In this document: one piece after another, positions 16,514 through 25,234 of the stretch
How the letters are laid out: the number at the start of each line of letters is the position of its first letter
Position numbering within the stretch: position 1 is the stretch's first letter
Source of the DNA: Alphaproteobacteria bacterium
Lineage (GTDB): Bacteria; Pseudomonadota; Alphaproteobacteria; UBA8366; Aestuariispiraceae
Assembly (NCBI GenBank): GCA_006844765.1
Contig: SPJV01000103.1
Location: 1 to 64,000 of the forward strand
Direction of reading: 5' to 3'
Length of the DNA: 64,000 bases
Notes under the pieces: model-generated
The model's input: only the letters and a program-made list of their open reading frames with translations
Databases searched by the model: none
What the model was told of the DNA's origin: nothing
Translations under genes and position numbers: made by a program

Positions 16514-17415
16514 TAGCCGCTAGATCGACCGTCGTTCTTTCCATCCCCACTGGAACCACCGTTATCGGGGTCATCGTCATCAGGATCATCATCCAGATCA
16601 TCGTCTTCATCGACATCCAGACCAAGCGCCTTATCCCGCTCCCGCTTTTGCCGCTCGATCAAAATCCCGCAATAGATCGAGATTTCGTAAAGCAGGATGA
16701 TCGGAATCGCGAGGCCAATCTGGCTTAACGGATCCGGCGGTGTCAGGACAGCGGCGGCCACGAACGCAATCAAGATTGCGTAGCGCCGCTTCTTTCTAAG
16801 ACCATCTGAACTCGCCAGACCGGCACGCACCAGCAGTGACAGGACGACCGGAAGCTCAAAGCTGATCCCAAACGCGAAAATCAAGCGCATCACCAGCGAA
16901 AGATATTCACTGACCTTTGCTTCCAGTTCAATCCGGGGGCCGCCATCAGCAGTGGCTGCTTGTTCGAACCCAAGGAAGAAGTCGATAGCGACCGGCATCA
17001 CCAAGTAATAGACAAAGGCGCCGCCGATCACGAACAGGATCGGTGTCGCAATCAAGAACGGCAGGAATGCGCCCTGCTCGTGCTTGTAAAGCCCCGGTGC
17101 AACGAACATCCACAGCTGCCCGGCAATGATCGGGAAGGAGATGCAAAGCGCCGCGAAGAAGGCGACCTTGATATGGGTGAAGAATTGTTCATGCAGCGCG
17201 GTGAAGATCATCCGCCGGCCTGTCTCACCTTCCCATGCCGATTGCAGGGGCGCGGCAAGCCAATCATAGATCGACTGCGCAAAGAAGAAACATATGAAAA
17301 AAGTGACCAGCAGGGCGACAACCGACCAGACAAGCCGCTGGCGCAGCTCGACCAAATGTTCGAGCAGTGGTGCCTTCGATGCTTCGACTTCGTCCCGATT
17401 AACAGTCATCGTCAT
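16513..17415 (-). CDS. tatC: Sec-independent protein translocase TatC
   Basis: Six-TM core subunit that reads the twin-arginine signal. The conserved N-terminal segment HLVELRQRLVWS is at about residues 20-31, followed by six hydrophobic segments (about 33-50, 80-105, 115-140, 165-185, 200-220, 225-245 by hydropathy). The C-terminus is unusual: residues 267-300 form an Asp-rich cytoplasmic tail (DEDDDLDDDPDDDD and so on) not found in most TatC proteins. The start overlaps the tatB stop by four bases (ATGA). Confidence 0.96.
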   Translation of the reverse strand: MTMTVNRDEVEASKAPLLEHLVELRQRLVWSVVALLVTFFICFFFAQSIYDWLAAPLQSAWEGETGRRMIFTALHEQFFTHIKVAFFAALCISFPIIAGQLWMFVAPGLYKHEQGAFLPFLIATPILFVIGGAFVYYLVMPVAIDFFLGFEQAATADGGPRIELEAKVSEYLSLVMRLIFAFGISFELPVVLSLLVRAGLASSDGLRKKRRYAILIAFVAAAVLTPPDPLSQIGLAIPIILLYEISIYCGILIERQKRERDKALGLDVDEDDDLDDDPDDDDPDNGGSSGDGKNDGRSSG

Positions 17416-18053
17416 GCAGACCCTGTTTTAGCGGCTGGGGCCTTCCGCGCAGCGGCTTTCTTAGCACTAGCCTTCTTAACCGCGGTTTTCTTAGCCGCCG
17501 TTTTCTTAGCCGCTGCTTTTTTTACGGCAGTCTTCTTGGCCGAAATCTTCTTGGCTGCAGCTTTCTTCGTGCCTGCCTTTTTGGCCACCGGTTCAGGTTT
17601 CGGCGCTACCGGCAAGGGTTGGGGCGCACCAGCCTGAATGGAAGAGACATCTTGGTCTTTCTTTACGCTACCGCCCGTCTTCTTATCCGAAGATTTGGTA
17701 TCGTCATCAGGCGGCCATTTCAGTGGCGTCGGTCCAGGCGGTTTCGAGGTTTGAACCTTGATGCCGTTCACCTCGTCCTTGATTTCCTTAAAGCTGCTCG
17801 AAACGGAACCGGTTGGATCGATTTCACCTTCGAAATCCGTATCCGCCATCTCCTTCAGCTCTTTGCGAAGATCGGCGACATCGGCTTCATTCGCCATATC
17901 GGTCATGGTGCTCTGGAACTCGCCAGCCATTTCGCGAATCTTGCGAATGTAACCAGTCACTGTCCGCATCACGCGCGGAAGCTCTCGCGGACCAACGATG
18001 AGGACGGTCGCGATTGCGATGACCAGAAGTTCGGTACCGCCGATATCGAGCAT
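17412..18053 (-). CDS. tatB: Sec-independent protein translocase TatB
   Basis: Single-TM subunit that forms the signal-receptor complex with TatC. MLDIGGTELLVIAIATVLIVGP is the TM and hinge, with the conserved Glu8 and Gly-Pro, followed by the amphipathic helix (RELPRVMRTVTGYIRKIREM). At 213 residues it is longer than average because of a C-terminal Lys/Ala-rich tail (residues 159-213; repeats of AAKKTAVKK type) of histone-H1 or polymer-binding character. It overlaps tatC by four bases. Confidence 0.95.
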   Translation of the reverse strand: MLDIGGTELLVIAIATVLIVGPRELPRVMRTVTGYIRKIREMAGEFQSTMTDMANEADVADLRKELKEMADTDFEGEIDPTGSVSSSFKEIKDEVNGIKVQTSKPPGPTPLKWPPDDDTKSSDKKTGGSVKKDQDVSSIQAGAPQPLPVAPKPEPVAKKAGTKKAAAKKISAKKTAVKKAAAKKTAAKKTAVKKASAKKAAARKAPAAKTGSA

Positions 18054-18133
18054 CGGAAAATAACCCCAGCTCGCGACACGCCCGACGAACGCTCTCTCAT
18101 AGAGGTTCGTGTCAGGCGTTGTCGCTCAGCGGA

Positions 18134-18373
18134 TCAGCCGTTTGCGGCTTTATCCTTAACAACAGTCTCAGCCTCATCCGCATTCGCGTCAGAGACTTGC
18201 TTGACCGTCTCACCTTCGGTGCCGGTAGCTTCTTCTTCCTTCATGTTTTTCTTGAAGGACTTCAGACCTTTACCGAAATCACCCATCAAACCAGAAATCT
18301 TTCCGCGACCGCCGAACAGCAGAAGCGCAATGGCCAAAACAATAAGCCAGTGCCAGATCGAAAAAGTACCCAT
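18134..18373 (-). CDS. tatA: Sec-independent protein translocase TatA
   Basis: Pore-forming Tat subunit, 79 residues. MGTFSIWHWLIVLAIALLLFGG is the N-terminal TM helix with the FGxGKI hinge in the form FGGRGKISGLMGDFGKGL, followed by the amphipathic helix and an acidic/lysine tail. First gene of tatABC, 80 bases ahead of tatB. Confidence 0.95.
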   Translation of the reverse strand: MGTFSIWHWLIVLAIALLLFGGRGKISGLMGDFGKGLKSFKKNMKEEEATGTEGETVKQVSDANADEAETVVKDKAANG

Positions 18374-18508
18374 CGGTCGTTCCCTACTCCAATTCGCCCC
18401 AAATCGGGTTGTTATAACGTGCTGGATGCCCGTCCTAACCGTTGATGAAATCTGCCGCTCGGTTCCGTGCCAGGACCTCGCCGAGCCAGCCGACCCCCCT
18501 GTTGAAGG

Positions 18509-19612
18509 CTATTTAGCGTCTTCCACCGGAAAAACAAAGGCCTGACTGCTGTCCAACTCAATTGCCAGGACAGTATTTTCATCCGGCAGGAAGCGACCGG
18601 GACAGCGGACATGCAAATGAACGTCCGTTCCGTCGGCGCTTTTCGCGAATGTATGAACCAAAGAACTACGCCCCAACATACGGGCCGCCTCGACGACTGC
18701 ATAGCCCGGTCCGGCCTTGTTTTCTGCTGTTTCTCGCAAACCAATCGCCTCCGGCCGAACGATGATTTCGACCTTCGATCCATTCATGAAGCCCGGCGCT
18801 GCAATCTCTCCCAACGCGCAAAAAACAACGCCATTCTCAACAACACCGAGGAGGCGATTCACTTCACCAAAAAAACCAGCAACGAATGCATTGGCCGGCT
18901 TGTCATATAGCTCGTCCGGGCGGCCAGTCTGAACCGCGTACCCCTCCCGCATCACAACGACACGATCGCTGAGATACATGGCTTCTTCCGCATCATGGGT
19001 AACCATCAATGTGGCAGCACCAGAGGTTTGCAGTGCGTGCAGGGTCTGATCGCGCACCTGATCCCTGAGCCGTGCATCGAGACCGGAGAATGGCTCGTCC
19101 AATAGAATGACTGCAGGGCGCGGTGCCAATGCCCGTGCAAGCGCAACGCGTTGTTGCTGGCCACCTGACAGTTCATGGGGATATCTACCTGCGGCCCAAT
19201 CCAGGCCAACTTGCTCCAAGACCTCTGCAACACGGATAGATTTCTCCGCCGCCGATGCGCCGACCAGCCCGAAGGCAACATTGTCGGCGATCGGCAAATG
19301 TGGAAACAGCGCATAGTCCTGGAAGACAAGCCCGACCCCTCGATCCTCCGGCGGGACAAAATTGGTTGATGACGCAACGAGGTGCCCAGCGATATTCACC
19401 TCCCCTCCGGTCACGCCCTCCAATCCGGCAGCAATGCGCAATGCGGTGGTCTTGCCACAACCCGATGGCCCCAACAGGCACACCACCTCACCTGGAGCGA
19501 CATCCAAGTTAAAACGCCGCAACGCGTGAACTGCCCCATAGCGGTGGCAAACGTCTGAAAGACTAAGCGCGGGCGAGGCATTTTCTACAGGGGACGTGGC
19601 CGGTTTAAACAT
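18509..19612 (-). CDS. ABC transporter ATP-binding protein, iron(III)/FbpC-like
   Basis: ATPase subunit of an ABC importer. Walker A GPSGCGKTT is at 48-56, followed by the Q-loop VFQDYALFPHLPI, signature LSGGQQQRVALARAL and Walker B VILLDEP. A C-terminal TOBE-type regulatory domain of about 130 residues follows (IIVRPEAIGL onward). The order of motifs and the 367-residue length best fit ferric-iron (FbpC/AfuC) ATPases; spermidine/putrescine or sulfate ATPases are possible. No permease or binding protein is adjacent, so it serves a transporter encoded elsewhere. It interrupts the usual scpB-tatA neighbourhood and has its own leader with a putative Irr box. Confidence 0.85.
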   Translation of the reverse strand: MFKPATSPVENASPALSLSDVCHRYGAVHALRRFNLDVAPGEVVCLLGPSGCGKTTALRIAAGLEGVTGGEVNIAGHLVASSTNFVPPEDRGVGLVFQDYALFPHLPIADNVAFGLVGASAAEKSIRVAEVLEQVGLDWAAGRYPHELSGGQQQRVALARALAPRPAVILLDEPFSGLDARLRDQVRDQTLHALQTSGAATLMVTHDAEEAMYLSDRVVVMREGYAVQTGRPDELYDKPANAFVAGFFGEVNRLLGVVENGVVFCALGEIAAPGFMNGSKVEIIVRPEAIGLRETAENKAGPGYAVVEAARMLGRSSLVHTFAKSADGTDVHLHVRCPGRFLPDENTVLAIELDSSQAFVFPVEDAK

Positions 19613-19700
19613 GAAGTACGGTAGGCTTTCGCATAAGAGAGTAAATCAATCTGCTCGACGATCTTGCGAACAGTAGGCGCTTAGAAGGACAATATTGCGG

Positions 19701-19717
19701 TTAAGAATTGTTCTCAA
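19701..19717 (-). promoter_or_regulatory. Putative Irr/ICE-type iron-control box
   Basis: TTAAGAA TTG TTCTCAA is an inverted repeat with six of seven positions matching in each arm. It resembles the alphaproteobacterial ICE motif recognised by Irr (from memory TTTAGAA-N3-TTCTAAA). It lies about 90 bases before the start of the iron-type ABC ATPase and 18 bases past the scpB stop. Function is inferred from similarity and position. Confidence 0.4.
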
Positions 19718-19734
19718 GCTTTTGTGACAACGCC

Positions 19735-20418
19735 TCAATCTTCCAACGCAATATGTTCATCATTTTCGACACTCTCAAATACTTCATCATTCTCAAGGAA
19801 AGCCGTCCGTTCATCCAAATCCTCAGCGTCTTCCTCGTCCTCAGCCTCATCCGTGTTTTCCTCACCACGCATGGCAAGAATACCCGCACCAGGCCGATTA
19901 TCGAGCAAGCCGGCGGCCTTTAACTCATCCATACCCGGCAAGGCTGCCAGTTCTTCCAAACCAAAATGGGCCAGGAAACCTTCTGTCGTTCCCCACGTGA
20001 CGGGTTTCCCGGGCGCGCGCCGGCGCCCCCGTGGGCGGATCCATTCAATTTCGAGCAATGTGTCCAAGGTTCCCCGGCTAAGCGCAACCCCCCGAATCTC
20101 TTCAATCTCCGCGCGGGTAATGGGTTGGTGGTAGGCAATGATGGCAAGGGTTTCGACGGCGGCACGGCTGAGCTTGCGGGCTACTTCCCGCTCAATCGTG
20201 AAATAGTCTGCCAGGTCTTCCGCCGTGCGAAACGCCCAACCCTTTCCAACCTTTTGCAGGTTCACGCCCCGGTTCGCGTATATGCCGGCCAGTTCTTCCA
20301 ACAAACCGACGATATCGGTGTCTTCCGGCATGCGTTCCAACAGAACGGACTCAGCGACCGGTTCAGAACTGGCGAATATCAGAGCCTCCAAGAGGCGAAG
20401 TTGCTGAAATCTATCCAC
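19735..20418 (-). CDS. scpB: Segregation and condensation protein B
   Basis: Winged-helix partner of ScpA in the SMC condensin complex. The first 170 residues match the family (LLEALIFASSEPVAESVL, then LSRAAVETLAIIAYHQPITRAEIEEIRGV). The last 50 residues are an acidic, probably disordered tail (NTDEAEDEEDAEDLDE and similar). It begins two bases after the scpA stop, so the two are coupled. Confidence 0.94.
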   Translation of the reverse strand: MDRFQQLRLLEALIFASSEPVAESVLLERMPEDTDIVGLLEELAGIYANRGVNLQKVGKGWAFRTAEDLADYFTIEREVARKLSRAAVETLAIIAYHQPITRAEIEEIRGVALSRGTLDTLLEIEWIRPRGRRRAPGKPVTWGTTEGFLAHFGLEELAALPGMDELKAAGLLDNRPGAGILAMRGEENTDEAEDEEDAEDLDERTAFLENDEVFESVENDEHIALED

Positions 20419-20420
20419 GG

Positions 20421-21383
20421 TTATTGCTCAATCTCGTCATTAATATCTTCATTAGCATCTTCATTAATCTTGTCATTAATCTCGTCATCAAGATTGCCAT
20501 CATCATCAACCTCATCCAATGCCTCCTGCAAGGCATTGTCCCCAAGGTCATCATCAGCGGCCAATGCAGCCCGCTCGGCAGTGGCTTTACGGACGTAGAT
20601 CGGCTCAAAAACCCCTGCCTGACGGATTTCCGCAAGCCCCTCCCGCGTCAATTCAAGCGAGGCTGCAAAGGTTGAGGCAACGGCGGAGCGGCGCACCAGA
20701 GGGTCTGTAAGACTATCCGGTAGAAAATTCTCCAACACGGTCCATTCCGGGACATCGCCAATCAGGAAACGCAAGCGCCTGACCGCCTGTTCCATGGAAT
20801 AGAGCTGGGTCGGCATGATCCGAAGCTCGCCCCCATGGGATGTCCTGTCCCTGATCTGCCCATAGGCGGTCAGCAACTCAAAAAGCGTGATCTCATAGCG
20901 GGTTTGACGCTCAACCCGGATCGGCTCCGGCATGCCGCGCGGGAAGAAATCCTGGCCAAGGCGCGGGCGATCCAACAGAACCTTGGAGATATTCCGCATG
21001 GCATCCAGCCGCTGCAGCTGGAAAGCCAATCGCGCCGCCATCTCAGCGGCATCCTCCCCGTCCTCATCATCCTTCTGCTTCGGAATCAGCAGTTTCGACT
21101 TAAGAAAGGCGAGCCACGCGGCCATAACGAGATAGTCGGCGGCAATCTCCAGCCGCAATTCACGTGCGCGTTGAATGAAGCTCAGATACTGCTCAGCAAG
21201 GGCAAGGATTGAAATCTTGGCCAGATCGACCTTCTGGTCACGCGCCAAAGTCAAAAGCAGATCAATCGGCCCTTCAAACCCATCCAGGTTGAGGACCAGA
21301 CTGTCTGCAACAGGCTCAAGACGGGGTGGATCCTCTTGAAACCCCTCCCCCTGGCTGGCCTGCTGTTCCCCGTTATCGCTCAT
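20421..21383 (-). CDS. scpA: Segregation and condensation protein A
   Basis: Kleisin subunit of the bacterial condensin. LNLDGFEGPIDLLLTLARDQ is the hallmark N-terminal SMC-neck-binding segment (about 32-51), followed by the helical kleisin core and the C-terminal winged helix that contacts the SMC head. The last 45 residues are a low-complexity acidic tail of Asp/Glu/Asn/Ile repeats, encoded by AT-rich near-repeats around 20421-20510 that differ in composition from the rest of the gene. It follows nagZ by 49 bases. Confidence 0.93.
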   Translation of the reverse strand: MSDNGEQQASQGEGFQEDPPRLEPVADSLVLNLDGFEGPIDLLLTLARDQKVDLAKISILALAEQYLSFIQRARELRLEIAADYLVMAAWLAFLKSKLLIPKQKDDEDGEDAAEMAARLAFQLQRLDAMRNISKVLLDRPRLGQDFFPRGMPEPIRVERQTRYEITLFELLTAYGQIRDRTSHGGELRIMPTQLYSMEQAVRRLRFLIGDVPEWTVLENFLPDSLTDPLVRRSAVASTFAASLELTREGLAEIRQAGVFEPIYVRKATAERAALAADDDLGDNALQEALDEVDDDGNLDDEINDKINEDANEDINDEIEQ

Positions 21384-21432
21384 CCGCGTGTGTGTCTTCC
21401 CTAACGAACCGGACCCAGTCTACGATCACAGG

Positions 21433-22524
21433 CTAGTAAGGGAAAGAGCCACCATTTTGCGGCACCGGCCGCATCCGATGGCGGCGCGGATCGATTTCGA
21501 ACATCAGCTTATCCAGCTCTTCCTGGTAGCGTTCGGCTTCCAACTGCTGCGGCGGTGTCCGCATGCTCTGGGCCCGTTGCCAGCGCGCATGACCGGCGGC
21601 ATCAATCAGGCCCGCGCCCTTCGCAACAGCCTGCATTTCCGCCAGATCGCCATTGCAGTGCAAGGCAATGTCGCAACCAGCCTCCCGCGCGCGTGACGCC
21701 CGGCTTTCGAAATCTCCTGTAAGTGCCTTCATGGAAAGATCATCGGTCATCAAAAGACCGCCGAATCCCTGATCCCCCCGTATAACATCCTCAATGACCT
21801 TATAGGAGAAGGTTGCCGGTTGTTCCGGATCAATATCCTTGTAGACGATGTGGGCGGTCATCCCGAGTGGACAATCCGCATTGGCCCGGATCGGCAGGAA
21901 ATCGGTCGCATCCAATGTTGCATGGGGCGTATCAACAATGGGCAGCTCTTCATGGGAATCAACCGATGCGCGGCCATGCCCCGGCAGGTGTTTCGCAACC
22001 GGCAGCAATCCCCCTTCCAAAAGCGCAGACGCCATGATCCCGCCCAGATCCGCAACCGCAGCCGGGTCTACGGAAAAAGCGCGATCCCCAATTATATCGC
22101 TGCCTGTATGATAGCGAACATCCAGCACTGGGATGCAATCCGCATCAATGCCAAGATTGGCGAGCTCCGCCCCGATCAAACGCGTGTTCAAATAGACGGC
22201 ACGCCTTGCCATTTCCGGATTTCGACCATGCAAGCGGCCGAACTCAGCGGCCGGCGGGGCCGCGCGCCATTGGGGCGGCTTTAGCCGTTGGACGCGCCCG
22301 CCTTCCTGATCAATAAAGATCGGTGCGAAGCGTCCACCAACAGCATCACGCAGTTCTGTCGTAAGCTGCCTGACTTGGTCTTCGTTCAGAATGTTCCGTG
22401 CGAACAGAATGAAGCCGAGCGGGTTTGTCTCCCCAAAGAATGCGCGTTCCGCATCGCTTAGGGAAAACCCTGCACAGCCGAAAATCGCCGCCGTACGCGG
22501 CTGTTCAACTCCCTGGTTTGACAA
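21433..22524 (-). CDS. nagZ: Beta-N-acetylhexosaminidase NagZ
   Basis: Cytoplasmic family 3 glycoside hydrolase that removes N-acetylglucosamine from anhydro-muropeptides during cell-wall recycling. Diagnostic segments are FIDQEGGRVQRL, the catalytic-loop KHLPGHGRASVDSHE (His/Asp pair) and LLMTDDLSMKAL with the nucleophile Asp. Length 363. Its start overlaps the upstream SPOR gene by 20 bases, and the argS-SPOR-nagZ-scpA order is conserved in the class. Confidence 0.96.
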   Translation of the reverse strand: MSNQGVEQPRTAAIFGCAGFSLSDAERAFFGETNPLGFILFARNILNEDQVRQLTTELRDAVGGRFAPIFIDQEGGRVQRLKPPQWRAAPPAAEFGRLHGRNPEMARRAVYLNTRLIGAELANLGIDADCIPVLDVRYHTGSDIIGDRAFSVDPAAVADLGGIMASALLEGGLLPVAKHLPGHGRASVDSHEELPIVDTPHATLDATDFLPIRANADCPLGMTAHIVYKDIDPEQPATFSYKVIEDVIRGDQGFGGLLMTDDLSMKALTGDFESRASRAREAGCDIALHCNGDLAEMQAVAKGAGLIDAAGHARWQRAQSMRTPPQQLEAERYQEELDKLMFEIDPRRHRMRPVPQNGGSFPY

Positions 22525-23434
22525 TGATGCACCCCAGTTTCTTGGCCTTTAACGCATCACAGGCAGCCACAGCAGCTTTCCGGTCACCAAAAGGACCGCC
22601 CCGTGCACGATAATAGGTCTTTTCCCCTTTAACGAATTTCATGATCTGCAACGACTTATCGCCCAGAAGGTTTGGTAGGGCCGCAGCCCGAGCCGCCCAG
22701 ACCTTACGCGCAGCAGCCTCGCTACCAGCGGCGACAACCTGGATGCGCCAAGTCTGAGAGATATTTGCCGGCGGCAATTTGGCTGTTGTGGTCGACGCAG
22801 CCGGTGCCGGTTTCGTCTCGACCTTCGGTTCAGGCTTGAGCTTGGGCTTGGGTGCTTCCGCTTGCGCGGCGGCGACCTGCTGTTTCGCCGTTGAAGACTG
22901 CCCGCTGCCCGCCGTCGGCGGATCCGCCGGTTCACTCAGCGCCGGAGACGGCAGCGGCGGATTAGTTTTTTGCGCGGATTGCGATGAGCCAAGCCCCAAA
23001 CCACCTTGAGGTGCCTCAGTAATCGATGGCGGCGGCGGCGGCTCCGATGAACTATCAGCCGTTGGAAGCTGCGGCTCTTCGGGCGCAGGCAGGATACGTT
23101 CGACCTTGGAATCATCCTGCACGCCATCACCACTGACCGTGTCATAAACAGTCTTGTCGGTGTGTGGAATGCGCAAGCCCCCAGGCTCTTCCGGTTGGAC
23201 TTTTGCGGGGCCATCCGGGCGGAGAAGCGGGGCTGCGTCTTCACTACCGCTCTTCACACCCTGGTTATAGGCGTACCAGACAACCGCGCCGACCGCGATC
23301 AGGGCGACGACCAGAACGGCGATCGGCAGCAGCCGCAACCCACCAGCCAGGCTGGAGACACCCTCACCACGACCATCTCGACCAGCTTCCAATGATGCCA
23401 GCTCGCGATCAATATCGTCGATATCCGCCGCCAT
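22505..23434 (-). CDS. SPOR-domain membrane protein
   Basis: Bitopic inner-membrane protein likely to be recruited to denuded septal peptidoglycan. A short cytoplasmic N-terminus is followed by one TM helix (LLPIAVLVVALIAVGAVVWY, about 35-54), a Pro/Glu/Ala-rich periplasmic linker of about 170 residues, and a C-terminal SPOR domain (about 228-305; WRIQVVAAGSEAAARKVW to YYRARGGPFGDRKAAVAAC). The layout is FtsN-like but no FtsN-specific motif can be named. It lies between argS and nagZ, as in other Alphaproteobacteria. Confidence 0.9.
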   Translation of the reverse strand: MAADIDDIDRELASLEAGRDGRGEGVSSLAGGLRLLPIAVLVVALIAVGAVVWYAYNQGVKSGSEDAAPLLRPDGPAKVQPEEPGGLRIPHTDKTVYDTVSGDGVQDDSKVERILPAPEEPQLPTADSSSEPPPPPSITEAPQGGLGLGSSQSAQKTNPPLPSPALSEPADPPTAGSGQSSTAKQQVAAAQAEAPKPKLKPEPKVETKPAPAASTTTAKLPPANISQTWRIQVVAAGSEAAARKVWAARAAALPNLLGDKSLQIMKFVKGEKTYYRARGGPFGDRKAAVAACDALKAKKLGCIIVKPGS

Positions 23435-23479
23435 TTTCCGACTCTCCGGTTACCCCGTCCTGTCACGCAGGCATGGGGA

Positions 23480-25234
23480 TTAGTGCAATTCTTCCACTGG
23501 TTCGACGCCAAATACCGCGAGGCCAGAGGCAATCACGGTTCGCATCGCTTCCACAAGCGCCAAACGCGCCGCAGTCAGGGCCGGATCGTCTTCACGGATC
23601 ACCCGCAACGCCGCATCATCCTTGCCCTTCGTCCACATGGCGTGGAAGCCCGCCGCCAGTTCATTTAGATAATAGGCGATTCGATGTGGTTCTTCTGCAT
23701 CTGCTGCAGCTTCAATCTGACGGGGGTATTCGGCGAGGAGTTTGATCGCCGCCAGTTCCGCCTCACCGGTTAGCAAAGCGACATCCGCGCCCGCCAATGC
23801 CGTAGCCGACACATCCAGGTCCGGCATTGTCTCCGCCGCCATCCGGAAGACGGACCGACACCGCGCATGCGCGTATTGAACATAGAAAACCGGGTTGTCG
23901 CGCGACTGTTCCTTAACCGCTGTCAGATCGAAATCAAGCGGCGCGTCGTTCTTCCGGGTTAGCATATAGAAACGCACAACATCCTTGCCCACAGCCTCTA
24001 CGAGATCCCGAACCGTGACGAAGGTGCCGGCGCGTTTCGACATTTTGACCGGCTCGCCCTTGTCCATGATCTTCACCATCTGGCAAAGTTTCACGGTCAG
24101 TTCAGCCTTGCCGCCCGATGCAGCCCGCACCGCAGCCTGCATGCGCTTTACATAGCCGCCGTGATCCGCCCCCCAAACATCTATCTGCCGGGCAAATCCC
24201 CGCCGGATCTTATCCCGGTGATAGGCGATATCCGTTGCGAAGTAAGTCCAGGTCCCATCCGATTTCTTCAAGGGACGATCAATGTCATCGCCAAAATCCG
24301 TTGCCTTGAACAAGGTCTGTGGACGCGGTTCCCAATCTTCCGGCTTTTTCCCCTTCGGAGGTTCCAAAACGCCATTATAGAGCAGACCATTATCCTCAAA
24401 CTCGGCCAGGACATCGTCGACCGCGCCGGATTCGACCAAGGCCCGCTCCGAAGAGAAAACTTCCTGTTCGATGCCGAGAGACTTCAAATCATCCCGGACC
24501 AGATCCATCATCCGGTCGACGGTGAAGAGCCGCACTTTCGTAAGCCATACCTCTTCCGGTTGGTCACGTAGACTGTCTCCGAATTCCGTCGCCAATGCCT
24601 TGCCGACACTAACCAGATAATCGCCGGGATAGAGGCCTTCCGGGATATCCCCGATATCCTCCCCCAGGGCTTCGCGATAGCGCAAATGAGCGGACTGGGC
24701 CAGTTTGTCGATCTGAACCCCGGCATCGTTGATGTAGTATTCTTTCGCGACCGCATAGCCGGCCTTGCCCAACAACCGCGCCAATGCATCGCCAAAAACA
24801 GCGCCGCGCGCGTGGCCAATATGGAGGGGGCCCGTCGGATTAGCCGAGACATATTCCACATTGACCGGAATGCCTGCCCCAACAGTACTTTCGCCAAAAC
24901 CAGTGCCCGAATCCAGGACTGCTTTCACCACATTATTCCAAATCGCGCGATCCAGCCGCAAATTGATAAAGCCGGGTCCGGCAATTTCCGAGCTCGCAAT
25001 TTTATCGTTGTCCTTCAGCGCCGTGCAGATTTCCTGAGCCAGATCGCGTGGCTTCAGGCCCGCCGGCTTGGCGAGCACCATGGCCGCATTGGTCGAAACA
25101 TCCCCATGCGATGGATCACGCGGCGGTTCTACCGCAATGCGGGACACATCAATGCCTTCCGGCAAAGTTCCTGCTGCGATGAGCCCTTGGATTGCGGCTT
25201 CAATGCCTTCTCGTACGGTACTGAAAATATTCAT
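23480..25234 (-). CDS. argS: Arginyl-tRNA synthetase
   Basis: Class I synthetase: N-terminal Arg-tRNA synthetase domain (about 1-90), HIGH motif in ANPTGPLHIGHARG near residue 130, the KMSKS-loop equivalent VKMSKRAGTFV, and a C-terminal DALR anticodon-binding domain. The ATG at 25234 gives 584 residues, normal for the family, and overlaps the dgt stop in an ATGA junction; the open frame upstream of it overlaps dgt and has no family similarity. Confidence 0.97.
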   Translation of the reverse strand: MNIFSTVREGIEAAIQGLIAAGTLPEGIDVSRIAVEPPRDPSHGDVSTNAAMVLAKPAGLKPRDLAQEICTALKDNDKIASSEIAGPGFINLRLDRAIWNNVVKAVLDSGTGFGESTVGAGIPVNVEYVSANPTGPLHIGHARGAVFGDALARLLGKAGYAVAKEYYINDAGVQIDKLAQSAHLRYREALGEDIGDIPEGLYPGDYLVSVGKALATEFGDSLRDQPEEVWLTKVRLFTVDRMMDLVRDDLKSLGIEQEVFSSERALVESGAVDDVLAEFEDNGLLYNGVLEPPKGKKPEDWEPRPQTLFKATDFGDDIDRPLKKSDGTWTYFATDIAYHRDKIRRGFARQIDVWGADHGGYVKRMQAAVRAASGGKAELTVKLCQMVKIMDKGEPVKMSKRAGTFVTVRDLVEAVGKDVVRFYMLTRKNDAPLDFDLTAVKEQSRDNPVFYVQYAHARCRSVFRMAAETMPDLDVSATALAGADVALLTGEAELAAIKLLAEYPRQIEAAADAEEPHRIAYYLNELAAGFHAMWTKGKDDAALRVIREDDPALTAARLALVEAMRTVIASGLAVFGVEPVEELH

